A stretch of 64,000 bases of DNA, taken from the NCBI RefSeq assembly GCF_000725125.1, contig NZ_JFCB01000005.1, forward strand, positions 186,001 to 250,000, read 5' to 3'. The position numbers and the translations under genes were made by a program. The notes under the pieces were generated by a model. It worked only from the letters and a program-made list of their open reading frames with translations. It was not told where the DNA came from and made no database searches. This DNA is from Streptomyces toyocaensis (GTDB lineage: Bacteria; Actinomycetota; Actinomycetes; Streptomycetales; Streptomycetaceae). Shown here one piece after another: positions 16,257-24,588 of the stretch (positions are counted from its first letter, which is position 1; each line of letters opens with the position of its first letter).

Positions 16257-16489
16257 AGTGACCTGCGAACTCAACGCGCTCAACCTCTGACTGAGCTGGC
16301 TCGCAGCATCACTCACTTGAGGGGTTTCATCCCAGAACTTCTGGTGGATTCCCGTTGATTCTGGACAGTGAAGTCCATGGGGTTGGGTGGAACCAGCGAT
16401 ACGGCACCGCTGCACGTGGACGACCACGGGCCGCAAACGCATCGTGCTGAACCCGCCGGGGCGCTTTCCCGGGCGGCAGACTGGCCCGC

Positions 16490-17095
16490 ATGACCGCACC
16501 AGCCGATGCCGCCAGGTCCGACCTCCACCGCTACCTCCAGCAAGCCCGCGACGCCCTGCTGTGGAAGCTCGAAGGCCTCTCCGAGTACGACGCACGCCGT
16601 CCGATGACGCCGACCGGCACCAACCTCCTGGGCCTGGTGAAACACGCGGCCGGTGTGGAACTGGGCTACCTCGGCGACACCTTCGGCCGCCCGTCCGGCG
16701 AGCCCCTGCCCTGGCTCGCGGACGCCGCGGAGAGCAACGCGGACATGTGGGCCACCGCGGACGAGTCACGCGCCCTCGTGGTGGACCTGTACCGCCGGGC
16801 GTGGGCGCACGCGGACGCCACACTCGACGCCCTGCCGCTGGACACGGTCGGCAGGGTGCCGTGGTGGCCGGACGACCGGGCCGAGGTGACCCTGCACCAC
16901 GCCGTGGTCCGGGTGATCGCCGACACCCAGCGCCACGCCGGTCACGCCGACATCCTCCGCGAACTCGTCGACGGCTCCGCGGGACTGAGCGGAACAGGTG
17001 CCGGCCTGCCGTCCGCCGACCCGGCCTGGTGGGAGGCCCACCGGGACCGCCTGGAGCACGCGGCCCGGGAGGCCGGACGGCGTTCCGGCGCCTGA
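16490..17095 (+). CDS. DinB/DUF664-family protein
   Basis: A 201-aa four-helix-bundle protein. The putative metal-binding histidines are in LVKHAAGVELGYLGDTFG (His about 53) and in IADTQRHAGHADILREL (two His about 145-149), the pattern of DUF664/DinB-like thiol-dependent enzymes. In actinomycetes such proteins often act as mycothiol-dependent transferases, which would fit an mshA/mshD host, but the substrate is unknown. ATG at 16490 has no ribosome binding site. A weak -10 (CAGACT) 7 nt upstream suggests a leaderless mRNA. Confidence 0.78.
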   Translation: MTAPADAARSDLHRYLQQARDALLWKLEGLSEYDARRPMTPTGTNLLGLVKHAAGVELGYLGDTFGRPSGEPLPWLADAAESNADMWATADESRALVVDLYRRAWAHADATLDALPLDTVGRVPWWPDDRAEVTLHHAVVRVIADTQRHAGHADILRELVDGSAGLSGTGAGLPSADPAWWEAHRDRLEHAAREAGRRSGA

Positions 17096-17252
17096 CGCTG
17101 CCGCTCGCCGTCGGCTCCTACAGCCCGGTCAGGGCCCGTCCGACGGCGGCCACCCACTTTTTTGTGCGTACTTGGCAGCCCGCGCCGCACGGGCGAACCT
17201 TGAGGTGAGCCGGCCGGGGACGCGCGGAGGACGGAGGGGGTGCGCACATGCG

Positions 17253-17603
17253 TCAGGAGGCCGGGGGGACGGCCTCGGCGAGCCTCTCCAGACGGCGGTG
17301 TCCCCAGTCGGACAGCGGCGCGAGCGCCTCGGAGAGTTCACGGCCGAAAGCGGTCAGCGAGTAGACCGTCTTCGGCGGCAGCACGTCGTGCACCTCCCGG
17401 TGCACCAGGCCGTCCGCCTCCATCTCGCGCAGCGCGCCGGTCAGCACCTTCTCGCTGAGTCCGGGCACCCGTCGGCGCAGTTCGGCCGGCCGGTGCGGAC
17501 CGGACTCCAGCAGCCACAGCAGCGTGGTCTTCCACTTGCCCTCGATCACGGCGATCGCGGCGGTCACCCCGCAGACGTCCGGGTCGTGGCGTCGGTGCAC
17601 CAT
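17253..17603 (-). CDS. HxlR-family transcriptional regulator
   Basis: A 116-aa winged-helix regulator. Conserved features are the N-terminal Cys (DPDVCGVTAAIAVIEGKWK), LRRRVPGLSEKVLTGALREM as recognition helix and VYSLTAFGRELSEAL in the wing. The Cys suggests a redox or electrophile-sensing mode. ATG at 17603 has a GGAAAGGGG ribosome binding site. It is divergent from the dehydrogenase gene with 50 bp between starts and probably controls it. Confidence 0.87.
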   Translation of the reverse strand: MVHRRHDPDVCGVTAAIAVIEGKWKTTLLWLLESGPHRPAELRRRVPGLSEKVLTGALREMEADGLVHREVHDVLPPKTVYSLTAFGRELSEALAPLSDWGHRRLERLAEAVPPAS

Positions 17604-17653
17604 CTGCGCCCCTTTCCTCAGCAATTGCCCTTTACCTTAATGGAGTTGTCCGC

Positions 17654-18544
17654 ATGCCCGAGAACACCGCCCCGTCCGCCTCCGTGACCGTCCTCGGTCT
17701 CGGGCCCATGGGACGCGCGCTGGCCGCCGCCTTCCTGGACGCGGGTCTGCGCGTCACCGTCTGGAACCGCACACCGGGCCGGGACGGCGACCTCGTCACG
17801 CGGGGCGCGGTCCCCGCGGCCTCGCCCGAGGAAGCGGTCGCCGCCGCCCCGCTGACCGTCGTCTGCGTGGTGAACTACGACGCCTCGGACGCCGTACTGC
17901 GTCAGGACGCCGTCACCGCCGCGCTCAAGGGCCGCACGGTGGTGAACCTGAGCGCCGACACCCCCGGACGCGCCCGGGACACCGCCGAGTGGGCCGGCCG
18001 GCACGGCATCCGCTACCTGGACGGCGCCATCATGACCCCGACGCCGGCCATCGGCACGGACGACGCCGTGTTCCTGCACAGTGGCCCGGCGGACCTGTAC
18101 GAGGAGCACCGGCCGGTGCTGGCGGCGCTCGGCGGCACCCACACCCACCTCGGCGAGGACGCCGGCCGGGCCGCCGCGTACGACATCGCGCTCCTGGACA
18201 TCTTCTGGACGTCGATGGCCGGCTACGTGCACGCCCTCGCCCTGGCCAGGGCGGAGGGCGTCAGCGGCGCGGATCTCGCCCCGTTCGCGCAGGGCATCGC
18301 CGCCATCCTGCCGCCGCTGTTCACCGAGTTCGCGGCGGACAGCGACGCCGGCACCTACTCGGGCGAGCTGAACCCGATCACCTCGGCCGTGTCGACCATG
18401 GCCCACGTCGTCCACGCCTCCGAGGCCCACGGCATCGACGCGAGCCTCATGCGCGTGATCGAGGGCCAGGCCCGCCGGGTCGTCGCCCTGGGGCACGGCA
18501 CGGACGGCTACACCCGGGTGGCGGAGGTGATCGGCCACCGCTGA
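17654..18544 (+). CDS. NAD(P)-dependent imine reductase-like / beta-hydroxyacid dehydrogenase
   Basis: A 296-aa protein. The N-terminal Rossmann domain has GLGPMG at residues 15-20 and VWNRTPGRDG, which suggests NADPH. The C-terminal helical domain follows. Where 6-phosphogluconate-type enzymes have Lys, it has Asp at about 177 (AAYDIALLDIFW), as in imine reductases. LDGAIMTPTPAIG and LHSGP are also typical. It probably reduces cyclic imines or related carbonyls; the natural substrate is unknown. It is divergent from an HxlR regulator, a pairing typical of detoxification enzymes. Confidence 0.82.
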   Translation: MPENTAPSASVTVLGLGPMGRALAAAFLDAGLRVTVWNRTPGRDGDLVTRGAVPAASPEEAVAAAPLTVVCVVNYDASDAVLRQDAVTAALKGRTVVNLSADTPGRARDTAEWAGRHGIRYLDGAIMTPTPAIGTDDAVFLHSGPADLYEEHRPVLAALGGTHTHLGEDAGRAAAYDIALLDIFWTSMAGYVHALALARAEGVSGADLAPFAQGIAAILPPLFTEFAADSDAGTYSGELNPITSAVSTMAHVVHASEAHGIDASLMRVIEGQARRVVALGHGTDGYTRVAEVIGHR

Positions 18545-18548
18545 GGAG

Positions 18549-20588
18549 TCAGAAGGGGAGCGGCCGCGCCCGTACCACCTCCAGCCGGGACACCGCCCGG
18601 GTCAGCACCACGTACAGCCGGTGCAGGCCCCGCTCCTCGGCCTCCGCGATCGCCGCCGGCTCGACGGCCACCACGTGGTCGTACTCCAGCCCCTTGACGA
18701 GGCCGGCCGGCACCACGGCGACCCGCGCGCCGAGCTCCTCCGGCCCGGCCGCCGCCACTCCCGCCCCGGCCAGCGCCCGCCGCAGCCGGGGCACGTCGGC
18801 GTCCGCCGCGACGACCCCGACCGAGCCGTCCCGCTCCAGCGCGTCCCGCACGGCGGCGACGACCGCGCCGGGCACCGCGCCCTCGCCGGGGACCTCCCGG
18901 ACGCGCACCTCGCCGTCCCCGCGCAGCGAACGGGACGGCCGGACGTCGACGTCCAGCCGTTCCAGCAGCCGGTTGGCGAGCGTGACCACCGCCCGCGGCA
19001 CCCGGAACCCGGTGGTCAGCGACACCACGGCCGCATCCGGCTTCCCCAGGTGCCGCAGTACCGCCGGCCAGGAACGGGCCGCCCACGGAGTGGTCCCCTG
19101 CGCCAGATCGCCCAGCACGGTGAGCGAGCCGAAGGCGGCCCGCCGGGCGACGGCCCGGCACTCCATCGGGGACAGGTCCTGCGCCTCGTCGACCACGACG
19201 TGCCCGTACCCCGCGGGATGTCCGATCAGCCCGGCCACCTCGTCCAGCAGCACCAGGTCGGCGGCCGACCAGCGCGCCGACTTCCACGACCGCGGCGGCC
19301 TCGCCCACAGCAACGCCTTCCGCTCCTCGGCGTCCAGCAGTCCCCCGGCTGCGACGGCCAGCCGCCCGGGGTCACCGAGCAGGTCCGCCACCACCTCCTC
19401 CGCCCGCACCCCCGGCCAGACGGCGTCGACGTACGCGGACACCGGCCGCGCCCGCTCGATCCGGCGCACCCAGGCAACACCCCGGGGCCCGCCGCGCCGC
19501 TCGGCCCGCTCCCGCACGGCCCGCACGATCCGGGCCCGCACCCGCTCCCGCCCCACTCCGTAGGGCGGTTCCCCGGCCCGTACCTCCGCCACGATCCGCG
19601 CCAGCTCCTCCGCCGCGACCCGCCACCGGTAGGAGCCGTCGGGGACGGCGAGGGAGTCGGTCCGGTCGGTGCGCACCCGCGCGTACAGGGCCCTGCGCAG
19701 CACCTCGGCCATCCGGACGTCGTGCTTGACGACGGCCGCGCGCTCGTCGTCGGTCCCGGTCACCGGGTGCCGGGCGATCTCCTCGAGCAGGGTCGACTGC
19801 CGTACGCCGGTCTCGCCGAGGGCGGGCAGAACCTCGGAGATGTACGAGAGGAAGGCGCGGTGGGGGCCGAGGACGAGCAGTCCGCCGCGCCGGATGCGCT
19901 GCGGGTGGGTGTAGAGCAGGTACGCCGCCCGGTGCAGGCCGACGGCGGTCTTGCCGGTGCCGGGCGCCCCCTGGACGCACACCGAGAGGTCCGGATCCGC
20001 GCGGACGAGGTCGTCCTGCTCGGGCTGGAGGGTGGCGGCGATGTCCCGCATGGGGCCGACGCGGGGCCGTTCGATCTCCCGGGCGACGATGTCGCCGGCC
20101 TGGTCCTCGCCCCGCTCCAGGTGTTCGTCCTCCAGGCCGGTCAGGTCGGCGGAGTCTCCCCGGCTGCCGGGGGCCCACCCGAAGCGCCGGCGTACGGCGA
20201 CGCCCTGCGGGTCACGGGCGGAGGCCTGGTAGAAGGCGCGGGAGACGGGCGCCCGCCAGTCGACGACGAGGGGCGGGGCGGTCGGCCGCTCGGTGATCCG
20301 CAATCGCCCGACGTGGTAGCTCTGCCCGTGGTGGCGGGGGGCGTCCGGGCCGAAGTCCAGCCGTCCGAAGAACAGCGGCCCCGGGGGCAGCTCACGCAGT
20401 TCCCCGGCCTGGCCGCGCAGCCGCCGGCCGAGGACTTCGGCGTCCGCGCCGGAAGCGGAGACGTCCTCTCCGGTGACGACCTGCTCGTCGGCGTCTTCGG
20501 CCATGCGGGCGAGGGCGGAGCGGCAACGTTCGTGGTGGGCGCGTTCCTGGTCGAGGGCGTGCCGGAGGGCGGGTTCGGGTGAGGTCAT
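18549..20588 (-). CDS. second HelD-like RNA polymerase-associated ATPase
   Basis: A 679-aa member of the HelD superfamily 1 group. It has an N-terminal coiled coil (about 5-60), LVVDWRAPVSRAFYQAS (about 107-123), Walker A GAPGTGKT (207-214), Walker B VVVDEAQDLSPME (about 465), GDLAQGTTPWA and a terminal LYVVLTRAVSRLEVV. It probably binds RNA polymerase and recycles or rescues it. It lies 48 bp downstream of a TetR gene on the same strand, with a palindrome in the gap. The distant paralogue at 13279 is only 3 kb away and on the other strand. Confidence 0.85.
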   Translation of the reverse strand: MTSPEPALRHALDQERAHHERCRSALARMAEDADEQVVTGEDVSASGADAEVLGRRLRGQAGELRELPPGPLFFGRLDFGPDAPRHHGQSYHVGRLRITERPTAPPLVVDWRAPVSRAFYQASARDPQGVAVRRRFGWAPGSRGDSADLTGLEDEHLERGEDQAGDIVAREIERPRVGPMRDIAATLQPEQDDLVRADPDLSVCVQGAPGTGKTAVGLHRAAYLLYTHPQRIRRGGLLVLGPHRAFLSYISEVLPALGETGVRQSTLLEEIARHPVTGTDDERAAVVKHDVRMAEVLRRALYARVRTDRTDSLAVPDGSYRWRVAAEELARIVAEVRAGEPPYGVGRERVRARIVRAVRERAERRGGPRGVAWVRRIERARPVSAYVDAVWPGVRAEEVVADLLGDPGRLAVAAGGLLDAEERKALLWARPPRSWKSARWSAADLVLLDEVAGLIGHPAGYGHVVVDEAQDLSPMECRAVARRAAFGSLTVLGDLAQGTTPWAARSWPAVLRHLGKPDAAVVSLTTGFRVPRAVVTLANRLLERLDVDVRPSRSLRGDGEVRVREVPGEGAVPGAVVAAVRDALERDGSVGVVAADADVPRLRRALAGAGVAAAGPEELGARVAVVPAGLVKGLEYDHVVAVEPAAIAEAEERGLHRLYVVLTRAVSRLEVVRARPLPF

Positions 20589-20604
20589 TCCACCGAGCGT
20601 ACCG

Positions 20605-20630
20605 AATAAAGTAACCGAGTTACATTTATT
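20605..20630. promoter_or_regulatory. extended palindrome between tetR and helD-like gene
   Basis: The core GTAAC-CGA-GTTAC (20611-20623) is flanked by AATAAA and TTTATT arms, with a single unpaired base on one side. It lies 17-42 bp upstream of the helD-like ATG, inside the TetR-HelD gap, in strikingly AT-rich sequence. The size and symmetry suit a TetR-family operator. Confidence 0.6.
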
Positions 20631-20636
20631 ACTCAG

Positions 20637-21242
20637 TCACAGTAGTTGGGGCAGGCACTCCGCCAGCACCCCGAACGCCCGCTCCGCCGCCGCCACCGCG
20701 TCGCCGCGCACCTCCTCGACCCGCTCCCCCGCCGCGATCCGCCGCCAGTTCTCCTGCGCGAGGATCCGCCGTACGGCGATGATCTGCCCGGCCGCCAGCC
20801 GCGCGCCGAGCCCGCCCCCGAGTGCCCCGGCCAGCTCCTCCTCGGCCCGCTCCAGATGGCCGTACAGCCGCGCGACCAGCGACGGGGTGCCGTACAGCAG
20901 CGTGTGGAAGGCGAGCACCTCGGGATCGTCGTTGAGCCCGGTGACCGGGTCGCACCGCTCCAGCCCCGCCAGGAAGTGCCGCCGCAGCGCCTCGACGGGC
21001 GCCGTCCCCTCACCGGCGACCCGCGCCGCCTCACCCTCGTGATCGGCGATCCGGTACAGGACAAGGTCCTCCTTCGCCGGGAAGTACCGGAACAGCGTCG
21101 GCTTGGAGATCTCGGCCGCGGCGGCCACCTCGGCCACGGACACCGCGTCGAAGCCCCGCTCCAGGAAGAGCCGGATCGCGATGTCCGACACGGTCCGGTA
21201 CATCCGCAGCCTCTTGCGCTCACGCAGCCCGATCTCGCTCAT
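20637..21242 (-). CDS. TetR-family transcriptional regulator
   Basis: A 201-aa protein. The N-terminal TetR helix-turn-helix (about residues 10-60) contains IAIRLFLERGFDAVSVAEVA and AAEISKPTLFRYFPAKEDLV. The ligand domain is variable. ATG at 21242 overlaps the stop of the upstream kinase-like gene by 4 nt (ATGA), so the two are co-translated. It probably represses the helD-like gene through the palindrome downstream of its own stop; the inducer is unknown. Confidence 0.87.
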   Translation of the reverse strand: MSEIGLRERKRLRMYRTVSDIAIRLFLERGFDAVSVAEVAAAAEISKPTLFRYFPAKEDLVLYRIADHEGEAARVAGEGTAPVEALRRHFLAGLERCDPVTGLNDDPEVLAFHTLLYGTPSLVARLYGHLERAEEELAGALGGGLGARLAAGQIIAVRRILAQENWRRIAAGERVEEVRGDAVAAAERAFGVLAECLPQLL

Positions 21243-23470
21243 GCGGTGAGCCTACGCACCGCTTCCGAACGCCCGCGGTCCTCCTGCACCAGGGCCCGGA
21301 CGAGGTACGGGTCCGCCGTGGAGCGGACCGGGAGACCGAGCGCCCCCGTGGCGACGGCCAGGGTCACCGCGTAGGAGTCCACGGCGCGGCGGACATGGGG
21401 CGCGTCCATGCTCGCGCCGGTGACGATGCGGTCGAGATCGATGTAGGCGGAGCGGACGATCTCCAGCCGGCGGTACACCTGCCAGTCCGCGCGCCAGTCA
21501 CGGGTGTACCCGGACGGCAGCCCGGCCTCCCAGCGGCGGAACATCCGCTCCCGGATCTCCGGCCGGGTCGGAGTGAGGTGCATGTGCCGGACCAGGTCGT
21601 AGAGGGGGTCACCGATCAGGGCCATCTCCCAGTCGATGATGGTGAGCGCGTCGGAGCCGTCGCGGCGCACCAGGTTCCACGGATTGAGGTCACCGTGCAG
21701 CAGGGACGGCTCCCGGTGGCTCACCTCCTGGCGGGACAGGATCTGGTCCAGACGCTCGGCATCCGGCAGGCCCAGTCGCCTGGCCAGTTGCTGCGTCTTC
21801 TTCGGCAGTTCCCCGACCAGACGGACGAGTTCGCCCTTGAGCCACCGGTGGAAGCCCCGCTCGCCCGCCAGCGGATCGAGTTGCCTGTAGTCCACCCGGG
21901 TCAGCGCGCAGAGCTGGTCCACGAGCCCGTCCGCCTCGTGCGGCAGCAGGCCGTTCACGGGGTGGTCCGGCGGCCGGTCGATGTCGTGCGGACCCACGTA
22001 CGTGTGGATGGCGAAGCTGTCGTTCAGGTACGTCTCGCCCAGTGCCAGGGCTCTCGGCGCCGCCACGGCGACGGGTGCCTCCTCGATGGCGCGCAGCACG
22101 GCGTGCTCACTCAGGAGGCGTGGTTCCCGTCTGAGGACCTCGGGCAGTCTCCGTCGCACCACTACGGGACACGTGACGCCCGGAACCCGCACCACGGTGT
22201 TGAGATGGGCGGTCCCCTTGAACACCCGTCCCGCGGGGGCCGCCCCCTCCGCCTCCAGTGCGCCCAGAACAGCGGTCTCGGTGAAGTCGTCCGGCAGCGG
22301 CAGCCGCCGGTCCGGCTGCCAGCCGAAGGCCTGTGCGATGAGGCCACGGCCGCCGCGGCCCCGGTCACGGCGGGATGCCAGCCAGCGGAACAGCGCCCGC
22401 TCGATCTCCTGCGCACCGGGCACGTTGCTGAGCCGCAGCGGCAGGGCGGCCACCTCCAGTGCCCGCCCCACCTCCGCCGTCACCTCGTGCAGGTTCTCCT
22501 GGGAGAACGATTCCTCCAGAGACCGCGCGGCCCTCATCACGTCCGGGAACACGGACTGTGCGCGCTCGAAGGCCAGGTAGTGGCCCAGGTCCTTGGCCAG
22601 TCCGTTGACGGCGGCGGGGCGGATGCCCCGCATGGCCGCCTCCCACGCGTCGATCACCTCGGACCACTGGTGGGCGGGGTAGCGCATGCGCACCAGATGG
22701 GTCGCCAGGTCGTGCAGCGGGTCACCGTAGGTCGCCAGTTCCCAGTCGACGCAGATGAGCGGCGGAGCCCCGTGGGCGACGATGAGGTTGTCGCGGTGCA
22801 GGTCGGCGTGGAGCAGGCTGTAGGGGCGCCGCGCCATGGCGGGCACCCGCTCGGCCAGCTTGACCAGAGCGTCCTCCGGGATGCCCAGTGCCGCGAACAG
22901 TCCACCGAAAGCGGCCCGATTGGGCTGACGGATCTGCCGGTCCGCCAGGTGTGCGAGCGTGCGCAGAAAACCCTGGCTGTCGGTGTCGTTACGGGGCCAG
23001 CCCACCGGCAGGGGCGGCAGCGCGCTGCGCCGCACCTGGGCCATCTGGGCCAGCAGTCCGGCCAGCGCCCTGATCAGCAGCGTGTCCACGGGCTTGTCGT
23101 TCCCGCAGACGCTGGAGAGCGGCACGCCCTCCACATAACTGTGGACCGCGAAGCCGGCACCTTTGGCCAGGCACTGCGGTACGTGCGGCAGGATCTCCCT
23201 GACCGCGCCCAGGATCTCGTCCTCGTCGGCCCAGGTCCTGATCACGGCAGGCAGTGTCTCGGCCCGGCGGATCCGCACCGTCACGGAGGTTCCCGCCTCA
23301 CGGCCCAGCAGCCGTGCCGTCGCTTCGGTCAGCGGCAGTACGTGGTTCTGGTGGTGATGACCGCTGCTGGCCGTCCCGCACCGGGTGGCGAGCTCCACGA
23401 AATCCCGGAGCCGGACGTCCGGCGCGACGGGCCCCCCGAGGGCGGGTCGGGGAAGGGGTGGTGCGCCCAC
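21239..23470 (-). CDS. tandem double phosphotransferase (APH/ChoK-fold) protein
   Basis: A 743-aa protein with two complete kinase-like halves. Half 1 has LLHADLHRDN (catalytic loop, about 219-228) and VDWELATYGDPLHDL (about 241). Half 2 has LLHGDLNPWN (about 590-599) and IDWEMALIGDPLYDL (about 612). Both keep the catalytic Asp and the metal-binding Asp of aminoglycoside or choline phosphotransferases. Single-domain enzymes are about 300 aa, so this is a duplication or fusion. GTG at 23470 has a GGAG ribosome binding site. It overlaps the tetR start by 4 nt. Substrate unknown; small-molecule phosphorylation is inferred. Confidence 0.8.
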   Translation of the reverse strand: MGAPPLPRPALGGPVAPDVRLRDFVELATRCGTASSGHHHQNHVLPLTEATARLLGREAGTSVTVRIRRAETLPAVIRTWADEDEILGAVREILPHVPQCLAKGAGFAVHSYVEGVPLSSVCGNDKPVDTLLIRALAGLLAQMAQVRRSALPPLPVGWPRNDTDSQGFLRTLAHLADRQIRQPNRAAFGGLFAALGIPEDALVKLAERVPAMARRPYSLLHADLHRDNLIVAHGAPPLICVDWELATYGDPLHDLATHLVRMRYPAHQWSEVIDAWEAAMRGIRPAAVNGLAKDLGHYLAFERAQSVFPDVMRAARSLEESFSQENLHEVTAEVGRALEVAALPLRLSNVPGAQEIERALFRWLASRRDRGRGGRGLIAQAFGWQPDRRLPLPDDFTETAVLGALEAEGAAPAGRVFKGTAHLNTVVRVPGVTCPVVVRRRLPEVLRREPRLLSEHAVLRAIEEAPVAVAAPRALALGETYLNDSFAIHTYVGPHDIDRPPDHPVNGLLPHEADGLVDQLCALTRVDYRQLDPLAGERGFHRWLKGELVRLVGELPKKTQQLARRLGLPDAERLDQILSRQEVSHREPSLLHGDLNPWNLVRRDGSDALTIIDWEMALIGDPLYDLVRHMHLTPTRPEIRERMFRRWEAGLPSGYTRDWRADWQVYRRLEIVRSAYIDLDRIVTGASMDAPHVRRAVDSYAVTLAVATGALGLPVRSTADPYLVRALVQEDRGRSEAVRRLTA

Positions 23471-23725
23471 TGGCCGCTCCAGGAGGTCCGAGAGGAGTCA
23501 CAACTGACGGTAGGCATGCGGCCTGCCGTCCCGCACGCGAAGTACCGCACGCCGGGTCGCGTCGGGCGCTGTGTCACCCGCCTGCCCGAGGCTGCGGAAG
23601 CCCGTCCGAGTCCGCTGATGTGTTGTGTGGTGCGAGCGGGGGCGAGCGGTCGCTCCATCGGTGCGCGCAGGCTACAGCATGCCGTTCCATCCGAGAGCGG
23701 GCGCCGGACCGAGTCGGGGACACGG
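23471..23725. other. gap between kinase-like gene and devB end
   Basis: No convincing gene is visible. The stretch holds the upstream region of the double phosphotransferase gene and then runs into the remnant of a small membrane-protein gene on the plus strand. Confidence 0.35.
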
Positions 23726-23842
23726 CTGAGCCCGGTCGGCCTGGTGCTCCTCTTCCTCATCGGCGTGTGGGTACGGACGCGCCGGGACGGCCTCGCCGTC
23801 GGCGCGGCGACGCTGCTCACCGTGCTGATGATTCAGGCCTGA
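23726..23842 (+). pseudogene. C-terminal remnant of a devA-linked small membrane protein
   Basis: The frame LSPVGLVLLFLIGVWVRTRR followed by DGLAVGAATLLTVLMIQA and a stop aligns with the second half of the two small membrane proteins at 25600 and 26912 (pattern VGL-LL--IG---R--G---GA). The first half, with the conserved EQLVQWKYG, is missing and no start codon with a ribosome binding site is present. Its stop lies 10 bp inside the end of devB on the opposite strand. It is probably a truncated third copy. Confidence 0.45.
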
Positions 23843-24588
23843 TGCAGGTCACGGACCAGGCGGAGTACGGGCTCCAGGGAGTCCACGACCGTTGAGGCTC
23901 CCGCGTCGCGCAGGAGTTCGCTCTTGCGCGCGTTACGGGCGTAGCCGAGGAACGGGACACCGGCGGCCCGCGCGGCGCGCAGGTCGGACGGGGTGTCGCC
24001 GATCATCAGTGCCGACGCGGGGGCGGCGCCCATCGCGTTCAGGGCGCGGTGGATGCAGTGGGGATCGGGTTTGAGGTGGCTCAGCTCCTGGGTGCGGCCG
24101 TATATGTGGGGAGCGAAGCAGGGAACGAGCCGCCGGGAGGCGAGGTACTCGCGCGCCACGCGCGGGGAGTTGTTGGTGGTGATGGCCAGCCGGGCGCCCA
24201 CCGCGGTCCAGGTGCGGATCAGCGGATCGGCGTACGGGGTGGGCATGGCGGAGGCGGTGGCCCGCAGTTCCTCCTGGGTGAGGCGCTCCTCGAGCTCCGC
24301 GACCAGGTCGCTGCCGGGGTGCCGGCGGTCGACGGCGCGCAGGACGACGTGCGGGTCCAGTGACTCGCGTTCGGACTCCGTGAGCAGGCCGTGCAGGCCG
24401 CGTCCCTCGAGCCAGGCCGCCAGGTCGTTCGCCACCCGTTCCGCCGAGTGTCCGGCGAACAGCCGGCAGATGGGGCCGTCGAAGTCCCACAGCACGACAC
24501 GGACACCTCCGCACAGGGCCCGCAGTTCGTTCCGTTCCGTCTTGGTCCCTGCCGTCACCGCATCAGTCCGTGTCGTCTCAGAAGTCAC
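23833..24588 (-). CDS. devB: HAD-superfamily hydrolase DevB
   Basis: A 251-aa HAD phosphatase-like protein. Motif I is VVLWDFDGPI (DxD), motif II TTNNSPRV, motif III Lys in HLKPDPHCIH and motif IV MIGDTPSDLRAAR. In S. coelicolor devB is co-transcribed with devA and needed for aerial mycelium on rich medium. The GTG start at 24588 shares one base with the devA stop, so translation is coupled. The substrate is unknown; small phosphorylated metabolites are typical for the family. Confidence 0.85.
   Translation of the reverse strand: MTSETTRTDAVTAGTKTERNELRALCGGVRVVLWDFDGPICRLFAGHSAERVANDLAAWLEGRGLHGLLTESERESLDPHVVLRAVDRRHPGSDLVAELEERLTQEELRATASAMPTPYADPLIRTWTAVGARLAITTNNSPRVAREYLASRRLVPCFAPHIYGRTQELSHLKPDPHCIHRALNAMGAAPASALMIGDTPSDLRAARAAGVPFLGYARNARKSELLRDAGASTVVDSLEPVLRLVRDLHQA

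Noticed and set aside
16257..16489. Possible end of an insertion sequence or attachment site before the DinB gene (less GC-rich, GGGGTTTCATCCC...).
   Set aside because: No inverted repeats, target duplication or transposase frame could be recognised.
21395..23842. An 815-codon plus-strand open frame opposite the double phosphotransferase gene.
   Set aside because: No protein-like composition except its last 38 residues, which I list separately as a small membrane-protein remnant.
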